Positions 1 through 8,992 of a stretch of DNA of 36,488 nt are shown piece after piece. Within the stretch, counting starts at the first letter, position 1, and the number at the start of each line of letters is the position of its first letter. A program made the translations under genes and the position numbers. The stretch lies in contig CAIOTT010000013.1 of assembly GCA_903861305.1 (NCBI GenBank), forward strand, positions 1 through 36,488, written 5' to 3'. Origin of the DNA: Candidatus Omnitrophota bacterium (GTDB lineage Bacteria; Omnitrophota; Gorgyraeia; Zapsychrales; Fredricksoniimonadaceae). The notes under the pieces were generated by a model. It was given only the letters and a program-made list of their open reading frames with translations, made no database searches and had not been told where the DNA came from.

Positions 1-83
1 CACCTCACCCGGAATGTTCCTGTCACAGTTCAACGGAGCCAGAATAAAATATATTCTACATTAAGTATTATATATTAAAAATA

Positions 84-1070
84 CTATTTAGTTTTGTATA
101 AATGCATCCGCGCACCATCCAGGTCAAGCATCAGGTTATTCCTGAGAGACACCCTTCCGCCTGAGGACTTTGATGCCGCCTTGATCAGCGCATCAATAAG
201 ATCGAACTCCAATGTCTCGCCAATGATCCTCAAGCCCTCGCGCCACACCCTGTACTGGAATGACGACGGAAGGGCAGCGTACTTCTTGCGCGACAGCGCT
301 ACGCCGTCATTAACTTTAAGCAGCAAACCGGGAAATATCTTTATGAACTCCCCTTCGATAAATTCATGGTCTGCTGAAGCAAGGACAGCCATCTCGGCCA
401 GTTTTTTCCTGATCGCGGGAGCAAAATCTTTGGCAATGTATGGAAGAAGATCTCGCCTGATACGGTTGCGCAGGAAAAGGTCGCTGGAATTGCTGGCATC
501 TTCGGTATGGGCGATGCGCCGCCGGCACAGCAGATCTTCAAGCTCACCGCGGGTAAACTCCAGCATTGGCCTTAAAAAAATGACCCCGTTGATCCGGCGC
601 GCGTTAAGGATGCTCCTTAAACCGGCCAGCGCGGTACCACGAAAAATACGCATCAGAACTGTTTCCGCAAGGTCATCCTGGGTATGCCCCAGAACGACCG
701 CCGCAGCTTTCAAGGAATGCGCCGAACGTACGAAGAAATCAAAACGCCTTTCCCTGGCGAACTCCTCAATTGAAACACCTCCAGGCAAACGGGTCTTGTT
801 GCGCTCCCACGTAAATTCCAGCCCGAGCTCACGGGCCATCTTCTGAACAAAGACCCTGTCGCGAACAGATCCCTTGCGCAAGGCGTGATCGTAATGGGCC
901 ACAACGATGTCCAAAGCGAGATCATGACGCAGATCAAAAAGCAGATGCAGCAGCGCGGTGGAATCAATGCCGCCGGAAACACCGACGAGGATGCGGGTGC
1001 CATACGGGACAACCCCCTGGCGGAGCATCCTGTCTTTCAACGTAAGGGCGGGAAGGACTTTCTTTACCAT
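84..1070 (-). CDS. tilS: tRNA(Ile)-lysidine synthase TilS (short form)
   Basis: TilS converts C34 of tRNA-Ile(CAU) to lysidine, using ATP and lysine, so that the tRNA reads AUA. The 328-residue product has the PP-loop ATP-binding motif SGGIDS at residues 32-37, an AHYDH segment near residue 60 and the family signature HTQDDLAET near residue 130, where ATP and lysine are handled. Length fits the short TilS class, with the N-terminal catalytic domain plus a middle domain and little or no second C-terminal domain. The ATG start at 1070 overlaps the end of the upstream nuclease-fold gene by 7 bp, suggesting translational coupling. Nothing recognisable follows in the last 83 bases of the window apart from AT-rich sequence. 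Confidence is high from motif order and spacing. Confidence 0.93.
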   Translation of the reverse strand: MVKKVLPALTLKDRMLRQGVVPYGTRILVGVSGGIDSTALLHLLFDLRHDLALDIVVAHYDHALRKGSVRDRVFVQKMARELGLEFTWERNKTRLPGGVSIEEFARERRFDFFVRSAHSLKAAAVVLGHTQDDLAETVLMRIFRGTALAGLRSILNARRINGVIFLRPMLEFTRGELEDLLCRRRIAHTEDASNSSDLFLRNRIRRDLLPYIAKDFAPAIRKKLAEMAVLASADHEFIEGEFIKIFPGLLLKVNDGVALSRKKYAALPSSFQYRVWREGLRIIGETLEFDLIDALIKAASKSSGGRVSLRNNLMLDLDGARMHLYKTK

Positions 1071-1609
1071 CCCCCCTGCAACCCCCTCATTTCATGACGG
1101 GCTTCCTGATACGCTTTACGGAGGTCCTGCGCATATTTCATGTTCGGCGGGATCAGCTTGATATCCGCGTAGCCGAACCGCAGCAACTCGGCGTTGAGCA
1201 ATTTTCCGTCAGGAAGATAAACATAAGCCTCTACGATCCCCTGGTCATTGCGGCGCTCTGTGTCGAATTCAAGACGCACTGTTTTGCCTTCAACAAGGTC
1301 CTTCGCAAAGCGAAGGGCTTCAACTTCGAACGGGACCTCGGGAACATCATCGGGAACAATAAAGCCATGGGCATCGCGTTTGACATCCGCAAACTTAGGA
1401 GGCTTGGGCCCCTTGATGCCGATAAGAGCGATCTTTTCATCATTTTCCAAAAGGATCCTGTCAACCGCAAGAACACGGGTAACTTTGATGTTCTGATATT
1501 TCACAGAAGGGGCCAACAGAGGGTTCAGCTCAGCCGCCGGAGCCGGGGTCATCCAACAAGACAATATCAGGCTGCTTCCAATCAGTAGCGCAATAAAATT
1601 CCTTTTCAT
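1064..1609 (-). CDS. Secreted thermonuclease-like (SNase-fold) protein
   Basis: The product is a 181-residue protein with an N-terminal signal peptide or lipoprotein-like leader (MKRNFIALLIGSS, then a Cys and a Pro/Ala-rich region). The remainder resembles the staphylococcal nuclease OB-fold: VTRVLAVDRILLENDEKIAL, then GIKGP, a central EALRFAKDLVEGKTVRLEFD block and a C-terminal LLNAELLRFGYADI segment. I chose the start at 1609 because an AGG-containing Shine-Dalgarno lies 8 nt upstream and the leader begins there; in-frame ATGs at 1615 and 1642 are alternatives. Catalytic residues are only partly recognisable: the usual Arg after the GIKGP block is not obvious, so nuclease activity is uncertain. 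It overlaps tilS by 7 bp. Confidence 0.75.
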   Translation of the reverse strand: MKRNFIALLIGSSLILSCWMTPAPAAELNPLLAPSVKYQNIKVTRVLAVDRILLENDEKIALIGIKGPKPPKFADVKRDAHGFIVPDDVPEVPFEVEALRFAKDLVEGKTVRLEFDTERRNDQGIVEAYVYLPDGKLLNAELLRFGYADIKLIPPNMKYAQDLRKAYQEARHEMRGLQGGW

Positions 1610-1699
1610 GACCATGTCCTGTCTGCCGTCTGAAAGGACCATATCCAGACAGCTTTTGTGATCAATGTTGATATAGGTTATAGCTTGACCGAAATGAAA

Positions 1700-1745
1700 C
1701 TATCCTGCGCCGTCGAAAACAGTTCAAACAACCGGCGCAGGATAG
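1700..1745 (-). terminator. Intrinsic terminator of the tRNA-Met transcript
   Basis: A perfect 13-bp inverted repeat (arms 1700-1712 and 1733-1745, 20-nt loop) begins 5 nt past the CCA end of the tRNA. On the minus strand it is followed by the T-rich tail TTTCATTT. Position and tail fit a Rho-independent terminator. Confidence 0.65.
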
Positions 1746-1749
1746 GAAA

Positions 1750-1826
1750 TGGTGGCGGCGACTGGATTTAAACCAGTGACACAGCGGGTATGAACCGCTT
1801 GCTCTATCGGACTGAGCTACACCGCC
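1750..1826 (-). tRNA. tRNA-Met (anticodon CAU, elongator type), CCA encoded
   Basis: Read on the minus strand, the 77-nt cloverleaf is complete: acceptor GGCGGTG paired with CGCCGCC, D-stem GCTC/GAGC, anticodon stem AGCGG/CCGCT around loop TTCATAC, T-stem ACTGG/CCAGT, discriminator A73 and an encoded CCA. G1-C72 is paired, so it is not the initiator. The acceptor and anticodon arm (GGCGGTGTAGCTCAG, GGTTCATACCCG) closely resemble Bacillus-type elongator Met tRNA, which argues against the CAU-bearing tRNA-Ile2. The T-loop has T at position 56 instead of the near-invariant C, and the D-loop has GA instead of GG; see findings. Confidence 0.93.
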
Positions 1827-1854
1827 AAAGAAAACAGGGAAGAAATATTGCGGG

Positions 1855-1883
1855 ATTATAAGACAAACCCGTATGGAATTCAA
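1855..1883 (-). promoter_or_regulatory. Sigma-70 promoter for tRNA-Met
   Basis: On the minus strand, TTGAAT (1878-1883), a 17-nt spacer and TATAAT (1855-1860) lie upstream of the tRNA. The expected transcription start is about 22 nt before the mature 5' end, a normal distance for a processed leader. Confidence 0.72.
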
Positions 1884-1910
1884 GAAGGAAAAATTAAAAG
1901 TCCTTAAAAT

Positions 1911-2216
1911 TCATTTAACAAAGAAAATGATGAACAACAAAACAATAACAACGCCAAGAGCACAGATATAAAAATCATTATACGCCAGAAAATCACGGAG
2001 GCGTTCCTGGGGCGTGTAGGGGAATTTCACGGTTTCCGATGTCACATGGCCGGAAGTCTTCAAGCGTTGCACATCCTCGCGCTTAAAACGCAGATACTGT
2101 TGCGCGATACGGTAGGCCTGAAGTTTCTTCTCGTCGACAAGTGTCATGATACGGCCTTCGCTGACACCAAGGATCTGCCCCGCTTCGCGGACGGTCACAT
2201 ACGGGTTGCTGATCAT
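1911..2216 (-). CDS. Membrane-anchored excisionase/MerR-type HTH protein
   Basis: This 101-residue protein has an N-terminal winged-helix DNA-binding domain of the excisionase/MerR (HTH_17) type at residues 5-55 (VTVREAGQILGVSEGRIMTL, then a YRIAQQYLRFKREDVQ wing). A linker follows, then one C-terminal hydrophobic helix (residues 82-100, ending IIFFVK). The topology would place the DNA-binding domain in the cytoplasm, tail-anchored in the inner membrane. Its ATG overlaps the TGA of the bactofilin gene (ATGA, 2213-2216), so the two proteins are probably made together. The bactofilin carries a related HTH at its own C-terminus. A role in tethering DNA to a membrane-associated filament is inference; a small membrane transcription regulator is the alternative. 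Confidence 0.8.
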   Translation of the reverse strand: MISNPYVTVREAGQILGVSEGRIMTLVDEKKLQAYRIAQQYLRFKREDVQRLKTSGHVTSETVKFPYTPQERLRDFLAYNDFYICALGVVIVLLFIIFFVK

Positions 2217-2758
2217 TTAACGGCCCCTGCCGCGGCCCAATGGTCGATCTGCGCGCGTTCGAACTTTACGGTCTGGCCTTCACGGACAACGGGGATCTTG
2301 CCATTATTGACAAGCTCCAGGATGACGCCTTCCTCGATCTCAAGATAAGCCGCCAGCTCTTTAACAGTGAACCAGTCTCCTGCAGGAACATCATTGAGGG
2401 CCATATGGCACTTTCCCTGGAAGACCGCGCCCTCGACCACATTGAGCTTGGGGGCATGGATGTCGCCCAAAAGCACGGCCGACGGCATCAACGTCAAAAG
2501 TTTGGTGGCATGGACATTGCCCTTCACTTTGCCGGCAATGACAACATAGTCACCCGTGATATCGGCCTCAACATTGGCACGCGCGCCCACGGTCAAGGAC
2601 CCTTTTACGTCAAGTTTCCCGGAAAACTGCCCGTTGATCCTCAGATCAACAGGTTCTTTGAACGAAAGCGTCCCGTTCATCTCGGCGTTAAGTTCAATGA
2701 GGTTCAAAGAAGATTCTGCGGTTGTTGCCTTGGCAGGTTTTCTCTCTCCAAATGCCAT
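2213..2758 (-). CDS. Bactofilin with C-terminal HTH (excisionase-type) domain
   Basis: Residues 20-120 form a bactofilin (polymer-forming cytoskeletal, DUF583) domain: short beta-helical repeats such as LRINGQFSGKLDVKGSLTVG and ANVEADITGDYVVIAGKVKG, with Gly and hydrophobic periodicity and no catalytic motif. Bactofilins polymerise without nucleotide and often sit at membranes or poles. Residues 127-178 (WFTVKELAAYLEIEEGVILE, then VREGQTVKFERAQIDHW) look like an excisionase-type winged helix, which ordinary bactofilins of 110-160 residues lack. A GGAG Shine-Dalgarno lies 6 nt before the ATG. The gene is followed by the membrane-anchored HTH gene with a 4-bp overlap and is separated from tsaD by 68 bp. 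The bactofilin call is firm; the HTH extension is a motif-level reading. Confidence 0.85.
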   Translation of the reverse strand: MAFGERKPAKATTAESSLNLIELNAEMNGTLSFKEPVDLRINGQFSGKLDVKGSLTVGARANVEADITGDYVVIAGKVKGNVHATKLLTLMPSAVLLGDIHAPKLNVVEGAVFQGKCHMALNDVPAGDWFTVKELAAYLEIEEGVILELVNNGKIPVVREGQTVKFERAQIDHWAAAGAVK

Positions 2759-2826
2759 AAAGATCTCCAGATATTATCAATACCGTTCACATGACCTACA
2801 TAGGATAACAAAAGTGAAGATCGACG

Positions 2827-3834
2827 TCAATGAGAAGAACGGGCGGAAACGTAAGCAAAGCCGGCTACCATCGCCGCGTTATCCATGCACAGGTCCAGGG
2901 AAGGAAAACTCACATTAACCCCAGTGCCCAGCGCCAATGCCTGAAGCCTGGCGCGCAACCCCTTGTTCGCCGACACCCCGCCGCCTACAAGGAGTGTGCG
3001 GCACTTGCGCCGCAGGCACGCCTGAATGCTTTTTTCTGCGAGCACCGAAATAACGCTCTCCTGAAATCCCCGGGCGACTTCCGCGACAGAGTAATCCTTG
3101 GTGCCCGCATGCTTGCGCACGTAATAAAGGACCGCTGTCTTGACGCCGCTGAAACTGAAGTCATGCGACCCGGCAAGGTCAGCTTTGGGAAAAGTTACAG
3201 TTTTGAGGCCAACCCCGGAAGCATGGGCCGTATTCGCTTCATTCGCCATTCTGTCAATAACAGGGCCGCCGGGATACTCAAGACCCAGTATCCTCCCCAC
3301 CTTGTCATAAGCTTCTCCGGCCGCATCATCGCGCGTCTGGCCGATCACTCTGAACTCCCTGAAATTCTTGATCGAAAAAAGCGTCGAATGCCCACCGGAA
3401 ACAACCAGCCCAACGGCAGGCAGCGCCAGTTCATCGTAGATGGTCGCAAAGCGCGCGGCGCCCCGGGGCACAAGATAGTTCGCGTAAATATGCGCGTGGA
3501 TATGATCCACGTCGATCACCGGTTTCTTTAAAGCATAGCCCAGTGAATGGGCGAACGTGATCCCCACCAGGAGCGACCCGATAAGCCCAGGTTTGCGGGT
3601 CACGGCGATGGCGTCAATGTCCGCGAGCGTCAACCCCGCATCGTCAAGGGCTTTGGCAGTAACAATATTGATATATTCCAGCTGCCGCCGTGAGGCGATC
3701 TCGGGGATGATCCCTCCGAATTTCTGATGCTCCTTGAGGCTGGTGGCGACCACATTGGAAAGTATCTCCCGGCCATCGCGCACGATGCTCGCCGAAGTCT
3801 CATCGCACGATGTCTCGATCCCGAGTATATTCAT
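2827..3834 (-). CDS. tsaD: tRNA N6-adenosine threonylcarbamoyltransferase TsaD
   Basis: TsaD (Kae1/YgjD/Gcp) transfers the threonylcarbamoyl group from TC-AMP to A37 of ANN-decoding tRNAs, working with TsaB and TsaE. The 335-residue protein begins MNILGIETSCDETSA, the family hallmark. It carries the metal-binding HIHAH motif at residues 111-115, a VSGGHSTL nucleotide loop and a C-terminal GGGVSANKGLR plus MDNAAMVAG segment that supplies the third metal ligand. Length is typical. The ATG overlaps the TGA of the upstream yibQ-like gene by 4 bp. TsaB and TsaE are not in this window. Confidence 0.96.
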   Translation of the reverse strand: MNILGIETSCDETSASIVRDGREILSNVVATSLKEHQKFGGIIPEIASRRQLEYINIVTAKALDDAGLTLADIDAIAVTRKPGLIGSLLVGITFAHSLGYALKKPVIDVDHIHAHIYANYLVPRGAARFATIYDELALPAVGLVVSGGHSTLFSIKNFREFRVIGQTRDDAAGEAYDKVGRILGLEYPGGPVIDRMANEANTAHASGVGLKTVTFPKADLAGSHDFSFSGVKTAVLYYVRKHAGTKDYSVAEVARGFQESVISVLAEKSIQACLRRKCRTLLVGGGVSANKGLRARLQALALGTGVNVSFPSLDLCMDNAAMVAGFAYVSARSSH

Positions 3835-4685
3835 TCGTTGCGTGCCTTGATATAGTCCCTTAAAGAAAGGAAGACATACCCCTGCTGCCTCAGTTTGTGG
3901 ATCTGTTCGCCGACGATCTGAAGGGTCAAGGCGCGGTCATGGCCGATAACCAGGGCAAATCCCTTTTCCCTGGCAATGCTCGCGGCCAATTGGATCTGCC
4001 GTTCAATGGACGCGCGGTCCATGCGGTTATCAATAAAAATATCCCTGTGCGTGAAAGGGATATTCACGCGGGACGCGGCCTCAGAGCAAATACTCTTGTC
4101 ACTGGTAACACTGTCAACAAAAAAAAGGCCCCGGTGCTTCAATTCCCCCAATACTGTCATCATCAAAGCCAGGTTCTCTGTCCCTTTGGAGCCTTCATGA
4201 TTATTGACGCCAACGACACCTTTCATGTTATCCAGCGTTCTTTTCAACGACCGCTTGACCTCATCCGACGACATGGCGACTGTCAGGAAATATCCACGCG
4301 GATAGGCTTCATGGAGGACATGCGGTTCAATGGGAAGATGCAGGATCGCCTCATGCCCGCTGGCATTGGCGCATTGGATGATATCCGTGGAATATTCAAG
4401 CCCGGGCAACACGGCCGCGACCACAGGCGCGTCAAGCGCGGCAAGCTGTTTGCAGTGCGCGCGGTTATATCCCCAGTCATCAAGGATGAGCGTGATATAG
4501 CCCGTCACTTTGGCAGGCGGCGGCTTGACCACAGGCTTTACGACCACAGGCCTGACCGGCGGTTTTGGTGCCGGAGGTTGCTTCCTGGTAAAAAACATCA
4601 GTCCGATCGCGCACACCAAGGCGAGGATAAACGCACCGCCGGCAAACTGCCGCAACTGCCCATCTTTTTTTTGCGAAGACCTCAT
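3831..4685 (-). CDS. Divergent polysaccharide deacetylase (YibQ/DUF610 family)
   Basis: This 284-residue periplasmic protein is anchored by an N-terminal transmembrane segment (about residues 17-32), followed by a Pro/Lys/Val-rich spacer (35-60) that could cross the cell wall. The catalytic-like domain starts GYITLILDDWGYN (DD at 69-70). It continues with LHLPIEPH, GVNNHEGSKGTE and GLFFVDS, the pattern of the YibQ branch of NodB-type deacetylases. The biochemical activity of that branch is poorly defined. Its place just downstream of ctpA is a recurring arrangement (envC-ctpA-yibQ in proteobacteria) and points to cell-wall remodelling; no envC is seen here. The gap to ctpA is 8 bp and the overlap with tsaD is 4 bp. 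Confidence 0.85.
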   Translation of the reverse strand: MRSSQKKDGQLRQFAGGAFILALVCAIGLMFFTRKQPPAPKPPVRPVVVKPVVKPPPAKVTGYITLILDDWGYNRAHCKQLAALDAPVVAAVLPGLEYSTDIIQCANASGHEAILHLPIEPHVLHEAYPRGYFLTVAMSSDEVKRSLKRTLDNMKGVVGVNNHEGSKGTENLALMMTVLGELKHRGLFFVDSVTSDKSICSEAASRVNIPFTHRDIFIDNRMDRASIERQIQLAASIAREKGFALVIGHDRALTLQIVGEQIHKLRQQGYVFLSLRDYIKARNE

Positions 4686-4693
4686 AAAGAACT

Positions 4694-6139
4694 TTAGTTG
4701 CCTGACGTGGTTAATTTTTTGTAGACCCGGATCCCCTTGATCACGCTGATCGCGCTCTGGATCTGGTTGTCATCATTCATGCGTTTCTTCAAGAGTTCGT
4801 CCTGTTTGCGTTTTTCGATCTCGTGAGGGTCTGTGACCTTGTCGAGTTCGATCTTGTCAAAGACCTCCTTGGCGTTCTTTTCTTTGTGTGAACGCTTTCC
4901 CGCCTTGGTCTCAGTCTCCCCTTCATTATCAAGCGGATCCTCGTTCTCGCCCTTGGGATATATGCGCTCAATAACAATATCGGGAGTAATGCCTATCTCA
5001 TGGATACAAACTCCCGATGGGGTGAAATATTTGCTGGTCGTCAGGCGCAGGCCCGATCCGTCGGGCATGGGGATAACGGACTGGACCGACCCCTTGCCGT
5101 ATGATTTCACACCGAGCGTAACAGCCCGTTTATTGTCCTTGAGCGCGCCGGCCAGGATCTCGCTGCCGGAAGCGCTTCCCTCATTGATCATGAGAACGAT
5201 GGGCCAATCCGCGAACTCGTTCTTGGCATTATGCGACACACTGATCGAATTCTGTGAAGGATGCCGGCCCCTGGTCGAAACAATGGTCTTCCCTTCGGGC
5301 AGGAACAGTTCGCTGATCTGAATGGCCACATTCAACAACCCGCCGGGATTATTGCGCACGTCAAGGATCAGGGCTGTTGCGCCGTCGGCCTTGAGCTTGT
5401 TCAGCGCCTTGCGCATCTGCTCATAAGAATCCTCACGGAACTCCACCAGCCGCAAATAGGCAATGTTATCAGAAATGATATGCGGGTCCTTGATATCATG
5501 GACATGGATGATCTCGCGGGTGATGTCGAATTCATGCAGCTTGAATTCAGACTCACGCAGGATGGTGATGTGCACATTCGTCCCGGCCTGGCCGCGCAAC
5601 TTCTTCACCGCCTGGCTGAGGGTCATGTCGCGGGTAAGGTCCTTCTCGATCTTGACGATCCTGTCCCCGGAGCGGAGCCCCGCCTTCCAGGCCGGGGTGT
5701 CCTCGATCGGGGTCACAACGGTCAACAGCCCGTCGCGGATACCGATCTCGATCCCGAGCCCGCCAAACTTCCCCTGCGTGTCGGTTTTCAACTCTTCATA
5801 ATCTTCGGGTGTCAGGAACTGGCTGTGCGGGTCCAGGGAGCTCAGCATCCCGGTCAGGGCCCCGTAAATAACATCCTTGGCCTTTTTCGGCTCGACATAT
5901 TCTGCCATGATCGTGGTCAAGGCATAACTGAAAAGCTCAACCTGGGAATACAGATCATCCGGCCCCTTGGCCGCAGCCGTTCCTTCACTGTCCGACGCCG
6001 CCGCAGCATTCACCGCGGCATTGACAACAGGCGCCTGCCGCTTTCCCTGACCGTCCCCCGATTGTGACCTTGCCAGAGAAACGAAACCGAGAAGGATGGC
6101 CGCGAAAATAACGATCAAAACAAAATTTTTCTTAAACAT
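4694..6139 (-). CDS. ctpA: Carboxy-terminal processing protease (S41A family)
   Basis: This 481-residue exported serine protease has a signal peptide ([19 protein letters not shown]), an Ala-rich spacer, an N-terminal helical region, a PDZ domain (about 120-205, with GGLGIEIG and AGLRSGDRIVKI) and the S41 core. The catalytic Ser-Lys-Gln set reads as S324 (NEGSASGSE), K349 and Q353 (SYGKGSVQS), with the 25-residue Ser-Lys spacing seen in CtpB. DVRNNPGGLL (260-269) is the conserved strand and loop before the active site. The C-terminal tail (about 405-481) is highly charged and low in complexity. Such proteases trim periplasmic substrates, often peptidoglycan hydrolases and their adaptors. The start overlaps the gatB stop by 8 bp. 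Confidence 0.94.
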   Translation of the reverse strand: MFKKNFVLIVIFAAILLGFVSLARSQSGDGQGKRQAPVVNAAVNAAAASDSEGTAAAKGPDDLYSQVELFSYALTTIMAEYVEPKKAKDVIYGALTGMLSSLDPHSQFLTPEDYEELKTDTQGKFGGLGIEIGIRDGLLTVVTPIEDTPAWKAGLRSGDRIVKIEKDLTRDMTLSQAVKKLRGQAGTNVHITILRESEFKLHEFDITREIIHVHDIKDPHIISDNIAYLRLVEFREDSYEQMRKALNKLKADGATALILDVRNNPGGLLNVAIQISELFLPEGKTIVSTRGRHPSQNSISVSHNAKNEFADWPIVLMINEGSASGSEILAGALKDNKRAVTLGVKSYGKGSVQSVIPMPDGSGLRLTTSKYFTPSGVCIHEIGITPDIVIERIYPKGENEDPLDNEGETETKAGKRSHKEKNAKEVFDKIELDKVTDPHEIEKRKQDELLKKRMNDDNQIQSAISVIKGIRVYKKLTTSGN

Positions 6140-7568
6140 CCTGCAATCTCCTTGAAAGGATCTCGTTTATTTTCTTTGGATTGGCCTTGCCCTGCATTTT
6201 CTTCAAAGCCTGCCCGACAAGGAAACCGATGGCGCCGGTCTTGCCGCCCTTGATCTCCGCGACCGCGGCGGGATTGGCCGCGATAATATCATCAACGACC
6301 TTCCCCAACGCCTCATCATCCGAGACCTGGGCCAAACCTTTCTCCTCAATGATCGCGTCAACGGCCTTGCCCGTATCAAGGACAAGGGCGAGAACCTCCT
6401 TGCCGATGACATTGCTGATAACACCGGTCTCGACTTTCTGGATGATAGCCACCATTGCCTGCGGTGTCAAAGACATCCCGATAAAAGATTTCTTACGTTC
6501 GTTCATTTCTTTCATCAACGGACCGATAAGCCAGTTCGCGACCTTCTTCGCGTCCGCATGGGCCTTCACGCAGACCTCAAAGAATGACGCCAGGCCCTGG
6601 TCCTGGACCAGGATGAAAGCGTCATAATGGTTCAGCCCATACCGGGCCATAAAGCGCGCCAGCTTGACATAAGGCAGTTCCGGCAAACCTTCACGCAGGA
6701 GCTGCACCTGGTTCGCTTCAAGCGTAAAAGGAACAAGGTCCGGTTCAGGGAAATAACGGTAATCATGCGCCTGTTCCTTGCTGCGCATGGCTACCGCCGC
6801 CCCCTGATCATCATTCCACAACAAGGTTTCCTGAACGACCTGTCCTCCGGAAAGGATGACCCCCGTCTGGCGTGTCACCTCGAACTCGACCGCGCGTTTC
6901 AAAGCGCTGAAAGAATTCAGGTTCTTCAGCTCGGTCTTGGTCCCTAACTTTTCCTGGCCGACAGGGCGGATAGAAACGTTCGCGTCACAGCGCAGACTTC
7001 CTTTTTCCATGTCACAATCAGAGACGCCCAGATATGAAAGGGTCAGCTTAAGGGCGGTCAAATATTCATAGGCTTCCTGGGCGGACCTGAGGTCCGGCTC
7101 AGAAACGATCTCGACCAGAGGAGTCCCTGTCCTGTTATAGTCCACCAGCGAGCCATTATTCACGGCATCGTGGACCAGTTTACCCGCATCTTCTTCAAGA
7201 TGGGCCCGCGTGATGCCGATCCTCTTGGAGGTGCCGTCCACAACAATGTCCAGATACCCCTGCCGGGCTATCGGCAGGTCAAATTGCGATATCTGATACC
7301 CTTTGGGAAGATCAGGGTAAAAATAATTCTTGCGGTCAAACTTAACAAAATTGTTGATCGTACAATTAAGCGCCAGGCCGACCTTTACCCCGTCAAGGAG
7401 GACCTGGCGGTTAAGCACAGGGAGCGTCCCGGGAAGGCCAAGGCAAACCGGACAAACATTCGTATTGGGCTCATGCCCGAACTCATTACGGCAGCCGCAA
7501 AAGATCTTGGTCTTTGTCTTTAACTGAAGATGGACTTCCAATCCGATGACGGTCTCAAAGGTGGTCAT
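6132..7568 (-). CDS. gatB: Asp-tRNA(Asn)/Glu-tRNA(Gln) amidotransferase subunit B
   Basis: GatB is the kinase and tRNA-binding subunit of GatCAB, which activates misacylated Glu-tRNA(Gln) or Asp-tRNA(Asn) with ATP before amidation. The 478-residue protein opens with [20 protein letters not shown] and has the zinc cysteines C24, C26, C39 and C42. The conserved [19 protein letters not shown] block follows, then the YRYFPEPDL segment, and it ends with a helical plus YqeY-type tail ([20 protein letters not shown]) that holds the tRNA elbow. Length is normal. The ATG overlaps the gatA stop by 4 bp. Confidence 0.97.
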   Translation of the reverse strand: MTTFETVIGLEVHLQLKTKTKIFCGCRNEFGHEPNTNVCPVCLGLPGTLPVLNRQVLLDGVKVGLALNCTINNFVKFDRKNYFYPDLPKGYQISQFDLPIARQGYLDIVVDGTSKRIGITRAHLEEDAGKLVHDAVNNGSLVDYNRTGTPLVEIVSEPDLRSAQEAYEYLTALKLTLSYLGVSDCDMEKGSLRCDANVSIRPVGQEKLGTKTELKNLNSFSALKRAVEFEVTRQTGVILSGGQVVQETLLWNDDQGAAVAMRSKEQAHDYRYFPEPDLVPFTLEANQVQLLREGLPELPYVKLARFMARYGLNHYDAFILVQDQGLASFFEVCVKAHADAKKVANWLIGPLMKEMNERKKSFIGMSLTPQAMVAIIQKVETGVISNVIGKEVLALVLDTGKAVDAIIEEKGLAQVSDDEALGKVVDDIIAANPAAVAEIKGGKTGAIGFLVGQALKKMQGKANPKKINEILSRRLQDV

Positions 7569-8992
7569 AAAACCGCCCTTTCACGATGCCATCCCGTGGC
7601 CTGTTCATAAGCGTAGGCCGCCCGGAGCAGCACATCCTCGGCGAACGGCCTTGCCATGAGCTGCAAGCCGACAGGGAGCTTTGAACGGTCAAAACCACAG
7701 GGCAATGATATCGCGGGGACACCCGCCATGTTCGCGGGGATCGTGAAGACATCCGAAAGGTACATGGCCAAAGGATCTGATATCTTCTCGCCCACCTTGA
7801 ATGCCGTTGTGGGTGACGTCGGCGAAAGAATGACATCGCACGCCTGAAAAGCATTCTCGAAATCCTGTTTGATCAGAGTGCGGACTTTTTGAGCGCGCAA
7901 GTAATAAGCGTCATAATAACCTGATGAAAGGACATACGTGCCCAGCATGATACGGCGCTTCGCTTCATCACCAAAGCCCCTGGCACGTGTTTCTTCATAC
8001 ATATCCATGAGCGGATTCTTGCGCACCTTTGAAGGCGCCGCGCGCAACCCGAAAGCCACACCATCAAAGCGCGCGAGGTTCGAACTTGCCTCTGCCGTCG
8101 CGATGATGTAATAGGTTGCGAGCGCGTATTCCGTATGCGGCAAGTTAACATTCACGATCACAGCTCCGTGATCGCGATAGTATTGGACCGCTTTCTGGAC
8201 CGCGGCCAGGACATCCGGCTCGATCCCGTCAATAAAATATTCTTTGGGTACGCCGATCCTCAGGCCTTTGACATCCTTGACAAGGGCGGCCGCATAATCC
8301 GGCACCGGCACATTGACAGAGGTTGAATCCCGTTCATCGAAGCCGGCAATAATGGCCAAAAGCTTCGCGCAGTCCTTCACATCCTTGGTAATAGGTCCGA
8401 TCTGATCAAGGCTTGACCCGAAAGCAATAAGGCCGTAACGGGAAACGCGCCCATACGTGGGCTTAAGCCCGACCACGCCGCAAAAAGACGCCGGCTGACG
8501 GATAGATCCGCCCGTATCACTGCCTAAGGCCCAGACAGCCTGCCCGGCGGCCACGGAAGCCGCAGAACCGCCCGATGAACCTCCCGGGACACGATCCAGC
8601 GCCCACGGGTTCCTCGCAGGACCATAAGCGGATGTTTCACAGGAGGACCCGAAAGCAAACTCATCCATGTTCGCGCTGCCGAGGATGATCCCGCCGGCCG
8701 CCTTGATCTTCTCAACAACACAGGCGTCATAGGGCGGGATAAAACCCTCAAGTATCTTTGAACCGCAGGTGGTCAAATGGCCGTTGACACAAATATTGTC
8801 CTTGATGGCGATGGCAACGGGACAAGGACCGCCTTGGGCACGGACCTTATCATTTAGACGGATGAAAGCATTCGTTTTCGCGTTGACCTGGGACGCCCGT
8901 TGCAAAACAGCATCTGCCGCCTCTTGAGGGGTAGCTTTACCGCTTTGAAAAAGGTCAAGCCATGCGTGAGCTGTAAGATCGAAATGATTCAT
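7565..8992 (-). CDS. gatA: Asp-tRNA(Asn)/Glu-tRNA(Gln) amidotransferase subunit A
   Basis: GatA is the glutaminase subunit of GatCAB and belongs to the amidase-signature family. The Ser-cisSer-Lys triad reads as K64 ([10 protein letters not shown]), S139 (VPGGSSGGS) and S163 ([16 protein letters not shown]), with the same spacing as in Staphylococcus GatA (K79, S154, S178). The C-terminal part ([12 protein letters not shown], then [11 protein letters not shown]) forms the substrate channel typical of the family. At 475 residues it is full length. It overlaps gatB and gatC by 4 bp each, so the three subunits are probably made in stoichiometric amounts from one message. Confidence 0.97.
   Translation of the reverse strand: MNHFDLTAHAWLDLFQSGKATPQEAADAVLQRASQVNAKTNAFIRLNDKVRAQGGPCPVAIAIKDNICVNGHLTTCGSKILEGFIPPYDACVVEKIKAAGGIILGSANMDEFAFGSSCETSAYGPARNPWALDRVPGGSSGGSAASVAAGQAVWALGSDTGGSIRQPASFCGVVGLKPTYGRVSRYGLIAFGSSLDQIGPITKDVKDCAKLLAIIAGFDERDSTSVNVPVPDYAAALVKDVKGLRIGVPKEYFIDGIEPDVLAAVQKAVQYYRDHGAVIVNVNLPHTEYALATYYIIATAEASSNLARFDGVAFGLRAAPSKVRKNPLMDMYEETRARGFGDEAKRRIMLGTYVLSSGYYDAYYLRAQKVRTLIKQDFENAFQACDVILSPTSPTTAFKVGEKISDPLAMYLSDVFTIPANMAGVPAISLPCGFDRSKLPVGLQLMARPFAEDVLLRAAYAYEQATGWHRERAVL

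Noticed and set aside
1750-1826. Reading the CAU tRNA as tRNA-Ile2, the TilS substrate, because tilS is nearby
   Set aside because: The acceptor stem and anticodon arm match elongator Met tRNAs closely, not tRNA-Ile2.
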